45,913 nucleotides of DNA, from contig JAKSJZ010000006.1 in the NCBI GenBank assembly GCA_024401995.1, forward strand, positions 1-45,913. The letters run 5' to 3'. Positions within the stretch are counted from its first letter, which is position 1; every line of letters starts with the position of its first letter. The translations under genes were made by a program, and so were the position numbers. This stretch comes from Bacteroidales bacterium (GTDB taxonomy: Bacteria > Bacteroidota > Bacteroidia > Bacteroidales > UBA932). This document shows, piece by piece, positions 1 to 7,690 of this stretch. Below the pieces are notes generated by a model that had not been told where the DNA came from, ran no database searches, and saw only the letters and a program-made list of their open reading frames with translations.

Positions 1-464
1 CCCTTCGGCAGCCAGCCGGTACCGTGGGAGGAGAAAATGAATCCGTAACTGTCGGAGGGTACGGCCTTCATCGCGTATCTGAGCGCCTCCCCAAGCACTG
101 CCGGATCCGTGAGAACATCGACGCCGGTGATGGACTTGAGAGTATCCATAATCGTCTCCCCGCGTCTGGATTTGTAAACGCGCACTATGTCAACCGGGGT
201 TCTGTCGCTGTATGAACCGTCCCTGAAGTGGGTTATGAAGATGAGTCCTTTCCGGCTCCTGACGGTGGGTATGTAGGAGCCTTCCAGCATCTCGGAGACG
301 TTCCCGGAGATGGAGGAGGAAATGTTGTTGAATCCCATCCCGCAGAAGATGAGGGTATGCTCCGGCCGGTAGTCCCCAGGGTTGTCTTCCTTGAGGCATC
401 CCGCCGGCAGTATGGCAAGCGCCGCCAGACAAACCATTCCGAGTATGGAACGCGCGTTTTTCAT
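1..464 (-). CDS. Clostripain-family (peptidase C11) lipoprotein, 5' part only
   Basis: The gene runs off the left edge, so only about 154 N-terminal residues are visible. Reading from the ATG at 464-462, the protein starts MKNARSILGMVCLAALAIL and has a lipobox ending PAGC (Cys23), which predicts a lipid-anchored exported protein. The segment near the edge reads GFIFSSHGTGWLP, which matches the clostripain-type block carrying the catalytic His (hydrophobic strand, then HGxGW). The catalytic Cys would lie beyond the window. Clostripain-like proteases are Cys endopeptidases cleaving after Arg or Lys, and Bacteroidales carry many lipoprotein versions. It is transcribed divergently from the fimbrillin/FKBP lipoprotein, with a -7 box only 6 bases before the start codon. 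The family call rests on one motif and the lipoprotein start, so it is good but not certain. Confidence 0.72.
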   Translation of the reverse strand, partial: MKNARSILGMVCLAALAILPAGCLKEDNPGDYRPEHTLIFCGMGFNNISSSISGNVSEMLEGSYIPTVRSRKGLIFITHFRDGSYSDRTPVDIVRVYKSRRGETIMDTLKSITGVDVLTDPAVLGEALRYAMKAVPSDSYGFIFSSHGTGWLPK

Positions 465-470
465 CGTCGG

Positions 471-478
471 CAAAGATA
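471..478 (-). promoter_or_regulatory. Promoter (-7 box TATCTTTG) of the clostripain-family gene
   Basis: On the minus strand the sequence reads TATCTTTG, a perfect TAnnTTTG Bacteroidetes -7 box. A TTTC at 502-499 lies 20 bp upstream as a near-consensus -33 element. Only 6 bases separate the box from the ATG, so the transcript is probably leaderless or nearly so. Confidence 0.6.
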
Positions 479-508
479 CTACCATTTCCTTATATTTGGA
501 AAAAATGC

Positions 509-516
509 TAACTTTG
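509..516 (+). promoter_or_regulatory. Promoter (-7 box TAACTTTG) of the fimbrillin/FKBP gene
   Basis: TAACTTTG at 509-516 matches TAnnTTTG, with TTTC at 485-488 as a -33 element 20 bp upstream. The start codon at 545 is 28 bases downstream. A second box-like sequence, TATATTTG, occurs at 491-498. The two divergent promoters overlap between about 471 and 516, so a bound regulator could affect both genes. Confidence 0.5.
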
Positions 517-544
517 CGGCTCGGAAAATCAAATTTGATTGAGG

Positions 545-2206
545 ATGAAAAGAAATGTGTATATTTTGCTTGTGGCGGTGACAGTTGCCGCCGCTTGCGT
601 CAATGACGATGTGATGAAGTTCTCAGCGGCGCCGGATGTTGTCGCGTCGATAGAGAACGAAACATCAAATGGAGTTGATGGGATAAGGTTCGAACCCGTT
701 TTGTGGAAGCCGGCCGACAACATCAACGTATTCTACGGTTCAGTCGGGGTGAAATACACCTCAAGGAACGAAGAGGAAGCCTCTTCCGCCACGTTCGGGG
801 CGGCGACTGCCCTCGGAGTTACGAAAGACGGGCTGGCCAATGTCTGGGGATTCCGACCCTATGACAAATATGCCGTATGCGGCGGCGAGGGGGTGACGGC
901 TACTCTCCCGGCCGTCCAATATGGGGTGCCGGGGTCTTATGATGACGCTCTGTTCACTGCACTGGCCCATTCGACGACGGCCGAATTGCATTTCGTCAAT
1001 GTCTGCGGAGGCGTAAGGTTCAAACTCCCGCTGGACAGCGTATTGACCGTAACAATAGCGGCAAATGCCGGAGAGGCTCTCGCCGGTAAGGCATTGTTCT
1101 CCTTCTCTGAGGGAGGTGATCCCGTTGTGGCTGCTGTCGACTCAGCGGATGGAATAACCCTTGTTCCCAAGGAGGGGGACGTTTTCCGGAAGGATTCGGA
1201 ATATTCTTTCGTCACCCTGCCTGTCGTGATGACGGAGGGTTTCAGCATAGCGTTCAGGAAAGAGATGGCCGACGGAATGAAGGTCGGATTCTATGAATGC
1301 AGACCCGGACCTGTCACGGTGAAGAGGTCGGAGTTCACGGAGGTTGAGATACCGGACAGCATTGCTTTCCTGTCCGAGTCCGAATGGCAATATAAGGAAC
1401 TCGGTGAAAGGATTATGGCGGAAAATGCCAAAAGGGAGGGAACGGTTGTGCTGCCCGGCGGCATTCAGTACAGAATAATCAGGGAAGGAGATAAGCCGAA
1501 GCCGACCCTTGACAGCCTTGTGAAAATGGATGTGATTGCGAATATTGTCCAAAGCGGGATGACCATTATGGACACATATGCCAGTGGAATGCATATGGAG
1601 GGCTATTTGAGGGATGTGGTGGCAAGTCCCGGCAATGCCTGGATGGAGGCCCTGCAATTTATTCCGGAAGGCTCCCTATGTGAGTTCTATGTGACATACA
1701 GGACGATGTTCGGTGACCAGTTGATCACGGGCATCCCACAGAATTCAGTGATGAGGTTCCGGATAGACCTCTATGACCATACGGGTCTTGTGCCAAAAGA
1801 TGAAGAAAACAAGGTCGCAGGCGAGAAGTTCCTTGAGGAAAATGCCAAGAATGAAGATGTGGTCGTGCTTGAGAGCGGTCTGCAGTACAAAGTCATAACG
1901 GCAGGGACTGGAGAAGTGCCTACGGAAGGTGATATAGTGAAGGTTCATTATTGGGGCAAACTGCTGGACGGGACTGTATTTGACAGTTCTTATGATAGGG
2001 GAGAGCCGCTGGAATTCCCCGTCAACGCAGTCATTCCAGGCTGGACTCAGGCCTTGAAACTTATGCCGGTTGGTTCTACGTGGGAGATATATGTTCCCTC
2101 CCAACTCGCGTATGGCTCGCAGGCACGGGGGTCAATTCCGGCCTATTCAGTGTTGATATTCCAAATGGAACTCCTTGGTGTGACGCACCATGAGCCCGAT
2201 GACTGA
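545..2206 (+). CDS. Lipoprotein fusing a fimbrillin-like domain to two FKBP-type domains
   Basis: The start is taken at ATG 545 (MKRNVYILLVAVTVAAAC), because the longer frame begins at an upstream TTG. The Cys at residue 18 fits a lipoprotein signal. Residues about 30-275 look like the Bacteroidales fimbrillin/Mfa-type fold: FEPVLWKPADNINVFYG near the start and a late segment rich in short beta-like runs. Residues 286-427 form a degenerate FKBP unit, and 428-553 a canonical one. The canonical unit keeps the usual binding-pocket residues in context (VHYWG, VFDSS, IPGW, AYG, IFQMEL). The first unit keeps only part of them, for example IMDTY in place of VFD. Each is introduced by the helix-like ENAK segment common in bacterial FKBP lipoproteins. 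Likely a surface or periplasmic peptidyl-prolyl isomerase/chaperone. The N-terminal assignment is by resemblance only. Confidence 0.75.
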   Translation: MKRNVYILLVAVTVAAACVNDDVMKFSAAPDVVASIENETSNGVDGIRFEPVLWKPADNINVFYGSVGVKYTSRNEEEASSATFGAATALGVTKDGLANVWGFRPYDKYAVCGGEGVTATLPAVQYGVPGSYDDALFTALAHSTTAELHFVNVCGGVRFKLPLDSVLTVTIAANAGEALAGKALFSFSEGGDPVVAAVDSADGITLVPKEGDVFRKDSEYSFVTLPVVMTEGFSIAFRKEMADGMKVGFYECRPGPVTVKRSEFTEVEIPDSIAFLSESEWQYKELGERIMAENAKREGTVVLPGGIQYRIIREGDKPKPTLDSLVKMDVIANIVQSGMTIMDTYASGMHMEGYLRDVVASPGNAWMEALQFIPEGSLCEFYVTYRTMFGDQLITGIPQNSVMRFRIDLYDHTGLVPKDEENKVAGEKFLEENAKNEDVVVLESGLQYKVITAGTGEVPTEGDIVKVHYWGKLLDGTVFDSSYDRGEPLEFPVNAVIPGWTQALKLMPVGSTWEIYVPSQLAYGSQARGSIPAYSVLIFQMELLGVTHHEPDD

Positions 2207-2222
2207 TTGTTGATGGAATTCT

Positions 2223-3140
2223 ATGGAAGAAACTGAAAATATCGGCGGGAGAAGCGGCAGGCTTGCGGGCAATGCCGCTTCTTTCCTTGCGTATCTTATT
2301 TTCGGATTCAACATAGTCTTCTGCAAGGATGTTGCGAACAGCGGTCTGGTCCCACAGACCGCTCTTTTCTGCTTGAGGATGACAGGTGCGGCCGCCCTTT
2401 TCTGGATGGTGTCGCTTTTCTTCGGCAGGGAAGAGAAGGTCGAACGGAGGGATTTGCCCAGAATCGCCCTTGCCTCGCTGCTGGGACTTTTCATTACGCA
2501 GCTGTCATTTCTGCTGGCCGTCCCCCGCGCCTCGGCGGTTGACCTGTCGATGTTCACGCTGCTGACGCCGGTGTGCACTATGATTATCGCCGCCATTGCG
2601 ATAGGGGACAGGATTACCGGGCGCGCAGTGGCCGGACTGGTCACAAGTCTTGCGGGAGTCGTGTTCCTTGTGCTTACCGCAGTGGCCGGTCCGGAGTCGA
2701 ACCGCAGCACCACGCCCCTGGGCTTTGCACTGATGATTGTCAACATACTGTCTTTCTCTCTCTATCTGGGAGTGTTCAAGCCGCTTATCCGCAAGTACGG
2801 GGTGGTGGCGTTCATGAAGTGGATGTTCCTTTTCTCGGCGGTGTATTCGGCACCGCTGGCCGTGAAGAGCATTCCGGAGATTCAATTCGGGCTCATAGGG
2901 GCAAGGGTGTTCTGGGAGGTGTTTTTCATCGTGTTCTTCTCCACCTTCGTCGCATATTTCCTTATCCCGATAGGCCAGAAGAGGCTGAAACCCATGCTTG
3001 TCTGTATGTACTCGTATATCCAGCCTGTGGTGGCGATGGTTATGAGTGTGGCGATGGGGCTCGATTCCCTGAGCGTTCCGAAGATAGCGGCGGCCCTGCT
3101 GGTGTTTGCCGGCGTCGGTATCGTCAGCTATTCGAAGTGA
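2223..3140 (+). CDS. EamA/DMT-family transporter
   Basis: This 305-residue, very hydrophobic protein has about ten predicted membrane segments arranged as two EamA repeats (roughly residues 12-150 and 165-303). The pattern is that of the drug/metabolite transporter superfamily of inner-membrane exporters, whose substrates include amino acids and other small metabolites. The loop AVPRASAVDLSMFTLLTPV in the first repeat and the pattern ending AALLVFAGVGIVSYSK in the second are typical. The gene follows the FKBP lipoprotein by 16 bases with no visible promoter, so the two are probably co-transcribed. The substrate cannot be told from sequence. Confidence 0.85.
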   Translation: MEETENIGGRSGRLAGNAASFLAYLIFGFNIVFCKDVANSGLVPQTALFCLRMTGAAALFWMVSLFFGREEKVERRDLPRIALASLLGLFITQLSFLLAVPRASAVDLSMFTLLTPVCTMIIAAIAIGDRITGRAVAGLVTSLAGVVFLVLTAVAGPESNRSTTPLGFALMIVNILSFSLYLGVFKPLIRKYGVVAFMKWMFLFSAVYSAPLAVKSIPEIQFGLIGARVFWEVFFIVFFSTFVAYFLIPIGQKRLKPMLVCMYSYIQPVVAMVMSVAMGLDSLSVPKIAAALLVFAGVGIVSYSK

Positions 3141-3202
3141 CCCGGGAGGGACTGCCGCTGGTTTGTGTATACGGCCCCTAACCCGTTGATACACAATATG
3201 AA

Positions 3203-3599
3203 TCGTGGAGATGGGCGGACTCGAACCGCCGTCCAAACATTATACCCGAGGGCTTTCTACACGCTTATCCGACCTTTGGTTGTCGGCCCCGGCAGGCCGG
3301 TTGGCGGGCTAAGCCGGAACTTATCCTCTTGAATCTTTGCGGAGTCTGGAGGAGGCTCTCCGCGCAGTTGGTCCTGATGATACCCCGTATGCCGGCCCGG
3401 ACCTTCCGAGAAGTGCGGCGGGATATACGTCGTGCCGCAACCTTGGCGACATCGATTGATGCGTGTCTCTTGGAGACTAGCAAGCGTATGAGTAGTTGTA
3501 GTTGCCTACTGTTGTTCGAAGACTGAGATTAACGGGCAAGTCCCCTACGCCCGGCGTGCTTACCACCGTTTACGATGCTGTCAAAACCAAAACATCCCC
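3203..3599 (-). ncRNA. ssrA: tmRNA (transfer-messenger RNA)
   Basis: On the minus strand the 5' end GGGGATG pairs with the 3' CATCTCC to form the tRNA-like acceptor stem, followed by discriminator A. A 3' T-arm with GGTTCGAGTCC lies just inside, and the 5' part reads GGGGATGTTTTGGTTTTGACAG, typical of bacterial tmRNA. CCA is not encoded; the sequence after the stem is ACGA. The only short reading frame after a plausible GGC resume codon is 3506-3477, encoding GNYNYSYAC and then TAG. Immediately after it, GTCTC-CAA-GAGAC forms a small hairpin in the place where the tag stop codon usually sits. The tag end is unlike the usual ALAA (see findings). The RNA rescues stalled ribosomes with SmpB. Confidence 0.93.
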
Positions 3600-3615
3600 A
3601 GTTGCAAGCGGACTG

Positions 3616-3646
3616 CAAAGATTGGATTTTTTGCGGTATTTTCAAA
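3616..3646 (-). promoter_or_regulatory. tmRNA promoter
   Basis: On the minus strand TTTG (3646-3643) is followed by exactly 19 bp and then AATCTTTG (3623-3616), one base off TAnnTTTG. The box lies 16 bases before the mature tmRNA 5' end. Confidence 0.65.
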
Positions 3647-3673
3647 GAATCCGCCCAAAAATCGATAAAAAAG

Positions 3674-3704
3674 TTTGGAGAATTGAAATTATACACTACC
3701 TTTG
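3674..3704 (+). promoter_or_regulatory. tRNA-Val promoter
   Basis: TTTG at 3674-3677, a 19 bp spacer and TACCTTTG at 3697-3704 give a textbook Bacteroidetes sigma-70-type promoter. The mature tRNA begins 14 bases after the -7 box. Confidence 0.75.
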
Positions 3705-3718
3705 CAGTCCCAAAGCTC

Positions 3719-3793
3719 GGGAGCTTAGCTCAGTTGGTTTAGAGCGTCTGCCCTACAAGCAGAGGGTCGGGGGTTCGACTCCCTCAGCTCCCA
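3719..3793 (+). tRNA. tRNA-Val (anticodon UAC)
   Basis: A full cloverleaf can be drawn. The acceptor stem is GGGAGCT with AGCTCCC and discriminator A. The D arm contains GCTC...GAGC. The anticodon stem TCTGC/GCAGA encloses loop CCTACAA, giving anticodon TAC (Val, reads GUA and wobble codons). The T arm is GGGGGTTCGACTCCC. CCA is not encoded and must be added by the CCA-adding enzyme, whose gene lies two genes downstream. The tRNA stands alone with its own promoter and terminator. Confidence 0.96.
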
Positions 3794-3799
3794 CGGAGT

Positions 3800-3836
3800 G
3801 ACCGGTTGAAGTTTCGGCTTCAATCGGTCTTTTTTT
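3800..3836 (+). terminator. Rho-independent terminator after tRNA-Val
   Basis: A 12-bp stem (GACCGGTTGAAG at 3800-3811 with CTTCAATCGGTC at 3818-3829, one G-U pair) encloses loop TTTCGG and is followed by seven T residues. It starts 6 bases after the tRNA. The promoter box of the next gene begins 1 base after the T run. Confidence 0.9.
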
Positions 3837-3837
3837 G

Positions 3838-3845
3838 TATATTTG
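3838..3845 (+). promoter_or_regulatory. Promoter (-7 box TATATTTG) of the PD-(D/E)xK/cca pair
   Basis: TATATTTG at 3838-3845 is a perfect TAnnTTTG box. Only 7 bases separate it from the ATG at 3853, so initiation would give a leaderless or 1-2 base leader. No clear -33 element is visible because the tRNA terminator hairpin occupies that position. Confidence 0.55.
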
Positions 3846-3852
3846 CCCTGTT

Positions 3853-4248
3853 ATGTGGGACCCCCTGCGCAGAAAGGAAGTTGCGGACACTCCGGAAGAG
3901 AGCGTCCGGCAGTGGTTCATAGGGGTGCTTGAAAATTCGGCGGGTGTCCCGCGCCATATGATGATGAGCGAGGTTGCATTCAAGTTCGGTGACAAGCCTT
4001 TCCGTGCGGACATTCTGGTCTATGACCGGAATCTGAAGCCGCTGGCCGTCGTGGAGTGCAAGAGGCCGGACGTGGAGATTACGGGCGGGGTGGCCGAGCA
4101 GGCGATGAGGTACAACTCCGTTCTGGACGTCGGGTTCATTTTTCTGACCAACGGCGACAGAACTCTGCTGTTCCGGCGCGAGGGGGGCGTTTTCGTCCCG
4201 AAGGCGGCGATGCCCTCCTATGAAGAAATGCTGTTATGCCGACAATAG
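3853..4248 (+). CDS. Small HsdR-N-terminal-like (PD-(D/E)xK) protein
   Basis: The likely start is ATG 3853 (MWDPLRRKEVADTPEESVRQ), giving 131 residues; the longer frame begins inside the promoter. The protein resembles the type I restriction enzyme R N-terminal domain as a stand-alone unit. A PD-(D/E)xK core can be seen: E40, then D53 in FRADILVY, then E68-C-K70 in VVECKRP, with a downstream strand GFIFLTNGDRTLLF. No HsdM, HsdS or helicase partner is nearby, so it is not a restriction system. Similar single-domain proteins are widespread in Bacteroidetes beside replication and tRNA genes; their function is unknown to me. It overlaps cca by 13 bases. Confidence 0.8.
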   Translation: MWDPLRRKEVADTPEESVRQWFIGVLENSAGVPRHMMMSEVAFKFGDKPFRADILVYDRNLKPLAVVECKRPDVEITGGVAEQAMRYNSVLDVGFIFLTNGDRTLLFRREGGVFVPKAAMPSYEEMLLCRQ

Positions 4249-5681
4249 CTTCAGAATTCGTTGACCGGGAGATATTCGGTCTGGTCCGTGACGTGGCCGC
4301 TGCAAGAGGCGTGAAGGCCTATGTGATAGGCGGCTACGTGAGGGATTGCCTGCTCGGCAAACCCTGCAGCGACATAGATATAGTGGTCGAGGGCAGCGGG
4401 CTGGATTTTGCCGGAGAGGTAGGCAGACGAACGGGCAGGAAAGTATCCTATTTCAAGAATTTCGGTACGGCGATGCTCCGCTACCGCGGGGACGAAATCG
4501 AATTCGTGGGAGCGAGGCGGGAGTCGTACAGGCGGGAGTCCCGCAAGCCGATAGTCGAGGACGGCACTCTTGCGGACGACCAGAAACGCCGGGATTTCAC
4601 GATAAATGCGATGGCCCTGAGCCTGTGCGCGGAGGATTTCGGCGAACTGGTTGACCCGTTCGGTGGGGTGAGGGACCTTGCCGAGGGTATCATACGCACC
4701 CCGCTCGACCCCGATACGACCTATTCCGACGATCCTTTGAGGATGTTGCGCGCAGTGAGGTTCGCGACCAGGCTCTCGACCCCGGAAATGACTTTTGAGA
4801 TTGTACCGGAGTCGCTGGAGTCGATGAGGCGGATGGCCGGGAGGCTGTCGATATTGTCCGCCGAGAGAATCACCGAGGAACTGAACAAGATGCTTGCCAC
4901 CCGGAAGCCGTCGATGGCTTTCCGCCTGATGGAGGAGACAGGCCTGTTGAGACATATATTGCCTGAATTATGCGCCCTGAAGGGGGTGGAGACCGTGGAG
5001 GGCAGGGGCCATAAGGAGAATTTCTCGCATACGCTCACCGTGCTGGACAACGTCGCGGCGGCGCAGGCTTCTTCGGGCGCTGCGGGCGACCCTCTGCCCT
5101 TGAGATGGGCCGCTCTGCTGCACGACATAGGCAAGCCTGCCAGCAAGCGTTTCACGGAGGGGACCGGATGGACTTTCCACGGTCACGAGATAATAGGCTC
5201 GCGTATGATTCCGGGTATTTTCAACAGGCTGAAACTGCCTCTGGACCAGATGAAGTACGTGAAGAAGCTGGTATGGCTTCACCTGAGGCCCATCGCACTG
5301 GTGGACGAGGGGGTGACGGATTCGGCGGTGAGAAGGCTGCTCTTCGATGCCGGCGATGACGTGGAGGACCTTATGATGCTTTGCAGGGCCGACGTGACGT
5401 CGAAGAATCCGGCCAAGGTGGCCAGGATAATGGACAATTTCGATTTGGTCGAGCGCAAGCTCGAGGAGGTGGAGGCGAAGGACAGAATCCGGAACTTCAA
5501 GAACCCCATCGACGGGGAATATGTGATGAAAGTGTACGGAATCGGCCCCTGTCGGGAGATAGGACTCATCAAGGAGTTCGTAAAGGAGGCTGTCCTGGAC
5601 GGGGTCATCGGCAATGATTTCGTGGAGGCGGACCGGTTGATGAGGCGGAAGGCCGCCGAGCTTGGATTGAAGGAGGTCTAA
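4236..5681 (+). CDS. cca: CCA tRNA nucleotidyltransferase with HD domain
   Basis: The 481-residue protein adds or repairs the 3' CCA end of tRNAs; the tRNA-Val and tmRNA in this window lack encoded CCA. The nucleotidyltransferase head has GGYVRD (32-37), the metal-binding pair D46-x-D48 and the RRDFTINAMA motif (118-127). An RNA-binding head follows. An HD phosphohydrolase domain then carries H296-D297 in LLHDIGKPASKRF. This is the class II bacterial architecture with an HD domain, which often also has phosphatase or phosphodiesterase activity. It starts inside the end of the preceding gene (translational coupling likely) and meets xerD tail to tail, with the stop codons overlapping by 3 bases. 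Confidence 0.95.
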   Translation: MPTIASEFVDREIFGLVRDVAAARGVKAYVIGGYVRDCLLGKPCSDIDIVVEGSGLDFAGEVGRRTGRKVSYFKNFGTAMLRYRGDEIEFVGARRESYRRESRKPIVEDGTLADDQKRRDFTINAMALSLCAEDFGELVDPFGGVRDLAEGIIRTPLDPDTTYSDDPLRMLRAVRFATRLSTPEMTFEIVPESLESMRRMAGRLSILSAERITEELNKMLATRKPSMAFRLMEETGLLRHILPELCALKGVETVEGRGHKENFSHTLTVLDNVAAAQASSGAAGDPLPLRWAALLHDIGKPASKRFTEGTGWTFHGHEIIGSRMIPGIFNRLKLPLDQMKYVKKLVWLHLRPIALVDEGVTDSAVRRLLFDAGDDVEDLMMLCRADVTSKNPAKVARIMDNFDLVERKLEEVEAKDRIRNFKNPIDGEYVMKVYGIGPCREIGLIKEFVKEAVLDGVIGNDFVEADRLMRRKAAELGLKEV

Positions 5682-6601
5682 TCTTCTCCGGAGTCATCCC
5701 TGTGCGCCCTCGGATGGGCGTCGGCATAGACTTTCTTGAGCTTTTCTATTGTGCTGTGGGTGTAAATCTGGGTCGCTGCGAGAGAGCTGTGGCCGAGCAG
5801 TTCCTTGATGGAGTTGAGGTCGGCTCCGGAGTCGAGCAGTTCGCTCGCGATGGTGTGGCGGAGCACGTGGGGAGATTTGCGCACGGTTATGCCGTCAACC
5901 CCGCCGAGTTCCTTCTTGATGATTCTGTCCACGAATACCGGGTATAGCCTTCCTCCCGAGGGGGTGAGCAGGAGCGGGACGTCTTCCTCCGCGGCGACGT
6001 TGGGGAAGGTCCTGTCGGCCACGGCTCGGAAGAGGTCGAGTTCGGCCAGGGCCGCGTCGGTAAGGGGTATCTCCCTCATCTTGTCACCTTTTCCGATGAC
6101 ACGCAGCACCTTGCGCCCCTTGTCGATGGAACTTCGGTTCAGCGATATGAGTTCTGCGCGGCGGAGCCCCGTCGAATACAGCAGGCTGACCGTCATATAC
6201 CTCAGGGCGTCGGGGTAGTCGCCGAATTCCAGTGCGGCGGAGCGCGTGCGGAAGTATTCCTTCATCGAGGATTCGCGGTAGAAGGTGGGCAGGCGTTTCG
6301 GCTGGCGCGGGCGCTTGACAAGACGAACGGGGTTGGACGACAGCAGGCCGGCCCGGATCAGGTAGGCGGAGAAACCGCTCAGCACGCTCAGATGGAGGCT
6401 TACCGTGGCAGGCCCCAGGCGCCGTTCGTCGATCAGATGGATTTCGTAGCCCCTGACCCCGGCGGGAGTCAGGGATACTGACAGGTCTTCGCCCCCGAAG
6501 TCCTCGAATTCCTCCAGACATTCGCGGTAGATTCTGACGGTCCTTTCGGAATATCTTCGGACACCGGACAGATAGGAAATATAATTCTCGATTTGCTGCA
6601 T
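5678..6601 (-). CDS. xerD: Tyrosine recombinase XerC/XerD type
   Basis: A site-specific tyrosine recombinase of 307 residues, expected to resolve chromosome dimers at dif. The N-terminal SAM-like DNA-binding domain spans residues 1-95. The catalytic set is complete: R147 (STGLRRAEL), K171 (IGKGDKMREIPL), H245 and R248 (SPHVLRHT), H271 (LLGHSS) and nucleophile Y280 (QIYTH). The family length is about 300. I chose ATG 6601-6599 over the GTG at 6610, because the GTG overlaps the -7 box. XerC and XerD cannot be separated confidently from the sequence alone. It is divergent from holA, with 45 bases between the start codons. Confidence 0.92.
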   Translation of the reverse strand: MQQIENYISYLSGVRRYSERTVRIYRECLEEFEDFGGEDLSVSLTPAGVRGYEIHLIDERRLGPATVSLHLSVLSGFSAYLIRAGLLSSNPVRLVKRPRQPKRLPTFYRESSMKEYFRTRSAALEFGDYPDALRYMTVSLLYSTGLRRAELISLNRSSIDKGRKVLRVIGKGDKMREIPLTDAALAELDLFRAVADRTFPNVAAEEDVPLLLTPSGGRLYPVFVDRIIKKELGGVDGITVRKSPHVLRHTIASELLDSGADLNSIKELLGHSSLAATQIYTHSTIEKLKKVYADAHPRAHRDDSGED

Positions 6602-6609
6602 CGGTATCA

Positions 6610-6617
6610 CAAAAGTA
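6610..6617 (-). promoter_or_regulatory. xerD promoter (-7 box TACTTTTG)
   Basis: On the minus strand TACTTTTG fits TAnnTTTG. The ATG is only 8 bases downstream, predicting an essentially leaderless message. A weaker box for holA, TATCTTTA, lies on the plus strand at 6630-6637, ten bases before the holA ATG. Confidence 0.55.
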
Positions 6618-6646
6618 GCAAAATTTTTGTATCTTTACCGCTTGTA

Positions 6647-7690
6647 ATGGCTGCAAGGAAAGTCAATACCGAAGACGAGTGCAGGCGCATTCTTTACGAT
6701 GTGGAGAAAGGCGTTTTCAAACCCGTCTATCTGCTGATGGGGGATGAGCCGTTCTTCCCCGAGAGGGTATGTGCGGCCATACTGGCCGGATGCATAGACG
6801 AGGCCTCGAAGGACTTCAACGAGACCGTATGCTACGGGGGTGACGTCACGGCGGATCAGATTGTCACGGCGGCCAGACGCTATCCTATGATGGCTGACCG
6901 CCAGCTGGTTGTGGTCAAGGAGGCCCAGAGGCTGGAGGATATCGACAGGCTGGAGAGTTATTTCAACGCCCCGCTGGACTCCACCGTGCTCGTGCTTCTG
7001 TTCACAAGGGCCGTTATGGACAAGAGAAAGTCGGTTTACAAGGCGGCGGTGAAGGTGGCCGAGGTGCTGGACAGCCCGGCTATGAGGGACTACGAGGTCA
7101 CGTCCTGGATATCGCGTTACTATGCTTCACGCGGGCTGTCGATAAGTCCCGAGGCGGCGGCGCTGCTTCAGGAGTCTGCGGGTACGGACCTTTCCACGAT
7201 AGCGGTCGAGACCGACAAACTGTTGAAGAACCTCCCGGAGGGTGCCTCGAAGGTGGAGGTGAAGGACATAGAGAAGAACGTCGGGGTGTCGCGCCAGTTC
7301 AGCATCTTCGAACTGACCAAGGCCCTGGGGCAGCGTGACTCGTCCAGGGCGCTGAAGACGGCGGCTTATGTCGGCAATGCGGCGAAGTTCAGGATGCCGG
7401 GGGCCGTCAATGCCATATTCGCGTATTTCTTCAAGCTTCTCAGGTATGGACTCCTGCTCGCTTCCGGTTCGGCTACGCCGGAGAGAAAGGCGGAGGCGCT
7501 CGAGGGGACAAACCCGTATTTTTACAGGGAGTATGACCAGGCCGTGAGGCATTTCCCTCCGGCAAAGTCTGCGGCTGTCCTCCAGATGCTGTGCGAATAT
7601 GATTATCTGGGCAAGGGAGGAGACGGCGGAACGGATGTCAGGGACTCCGAGCTGCTTATGGAACTTACTGCAAAAATATTGAACGTATGA
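6647..7690 (+). CDS. holA: DNA polymerase III subunit delta
   Basis: This 347-residue clamp-loader subunit opens the beta sliding clamp. The start MAARKVNTEDECRRILYDVE at ATG 6647 fits the family; the longer frame runs back into xerD's promoter. Family features visible are the early strand FKPVYLLMGDEPFFPERV, the block YPMMADRQLVVVKEAQRL, the helical ISRYYASRGLSISPEAAALL and VSRQFSIFELTKALGQRD. The protein keeps the AAA+ fold but has no usable Walker A, as is normal for delta. It opens a long plus-strand run: the next gene begins 4 bases before its stop. Confidence 0.92.
   Translation: MAARKVNTEDECRRILYDVEKGVFKPVYLLMGDEPFFPERVCAAILAGCIDEASKDFNETVCYGGDVTADQIVTAARRYPMMADRQLVVVKEAQRLEDIDRLESYFNAPLDSTVLVLLFTRAVMDKRKSVYKAAVKVAEVLDSPAMRDYEVTSWISRYYASRGLSISPEAAALLQESAGTDLSTIAVETDKLLKNLPEGASKVEVKDIEKNVGVSRQFSIFELTKALGQRDSSRALKTAAYVGNAAKFRMPGAVNAIFAYFFKLLRYGLLLASGSATPERKAEALEGTNPYFYREYDQAVRHFPPAKSAAVLQMLCEYDYLGKGGDGGTDVRDSELLMELTAKILNV

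Noticed and set aside
3265..3801. Short frames in the tmRNA and across the tRNA
   Set aside because: They lie within structural RNA genes or span their promoters and have no protein-like features.
3853..4248. Type I restriction-modification system
   Set aside because: Only an HsdR N-terminal-like domain is present; no helicase, methylase or specificity subunit is nearby.
6602..6610. GTG start for xerD
   Set aside because: The GTG overlaps the TACTTTTG box; the ATG at 6601 gives the normal XerD start.
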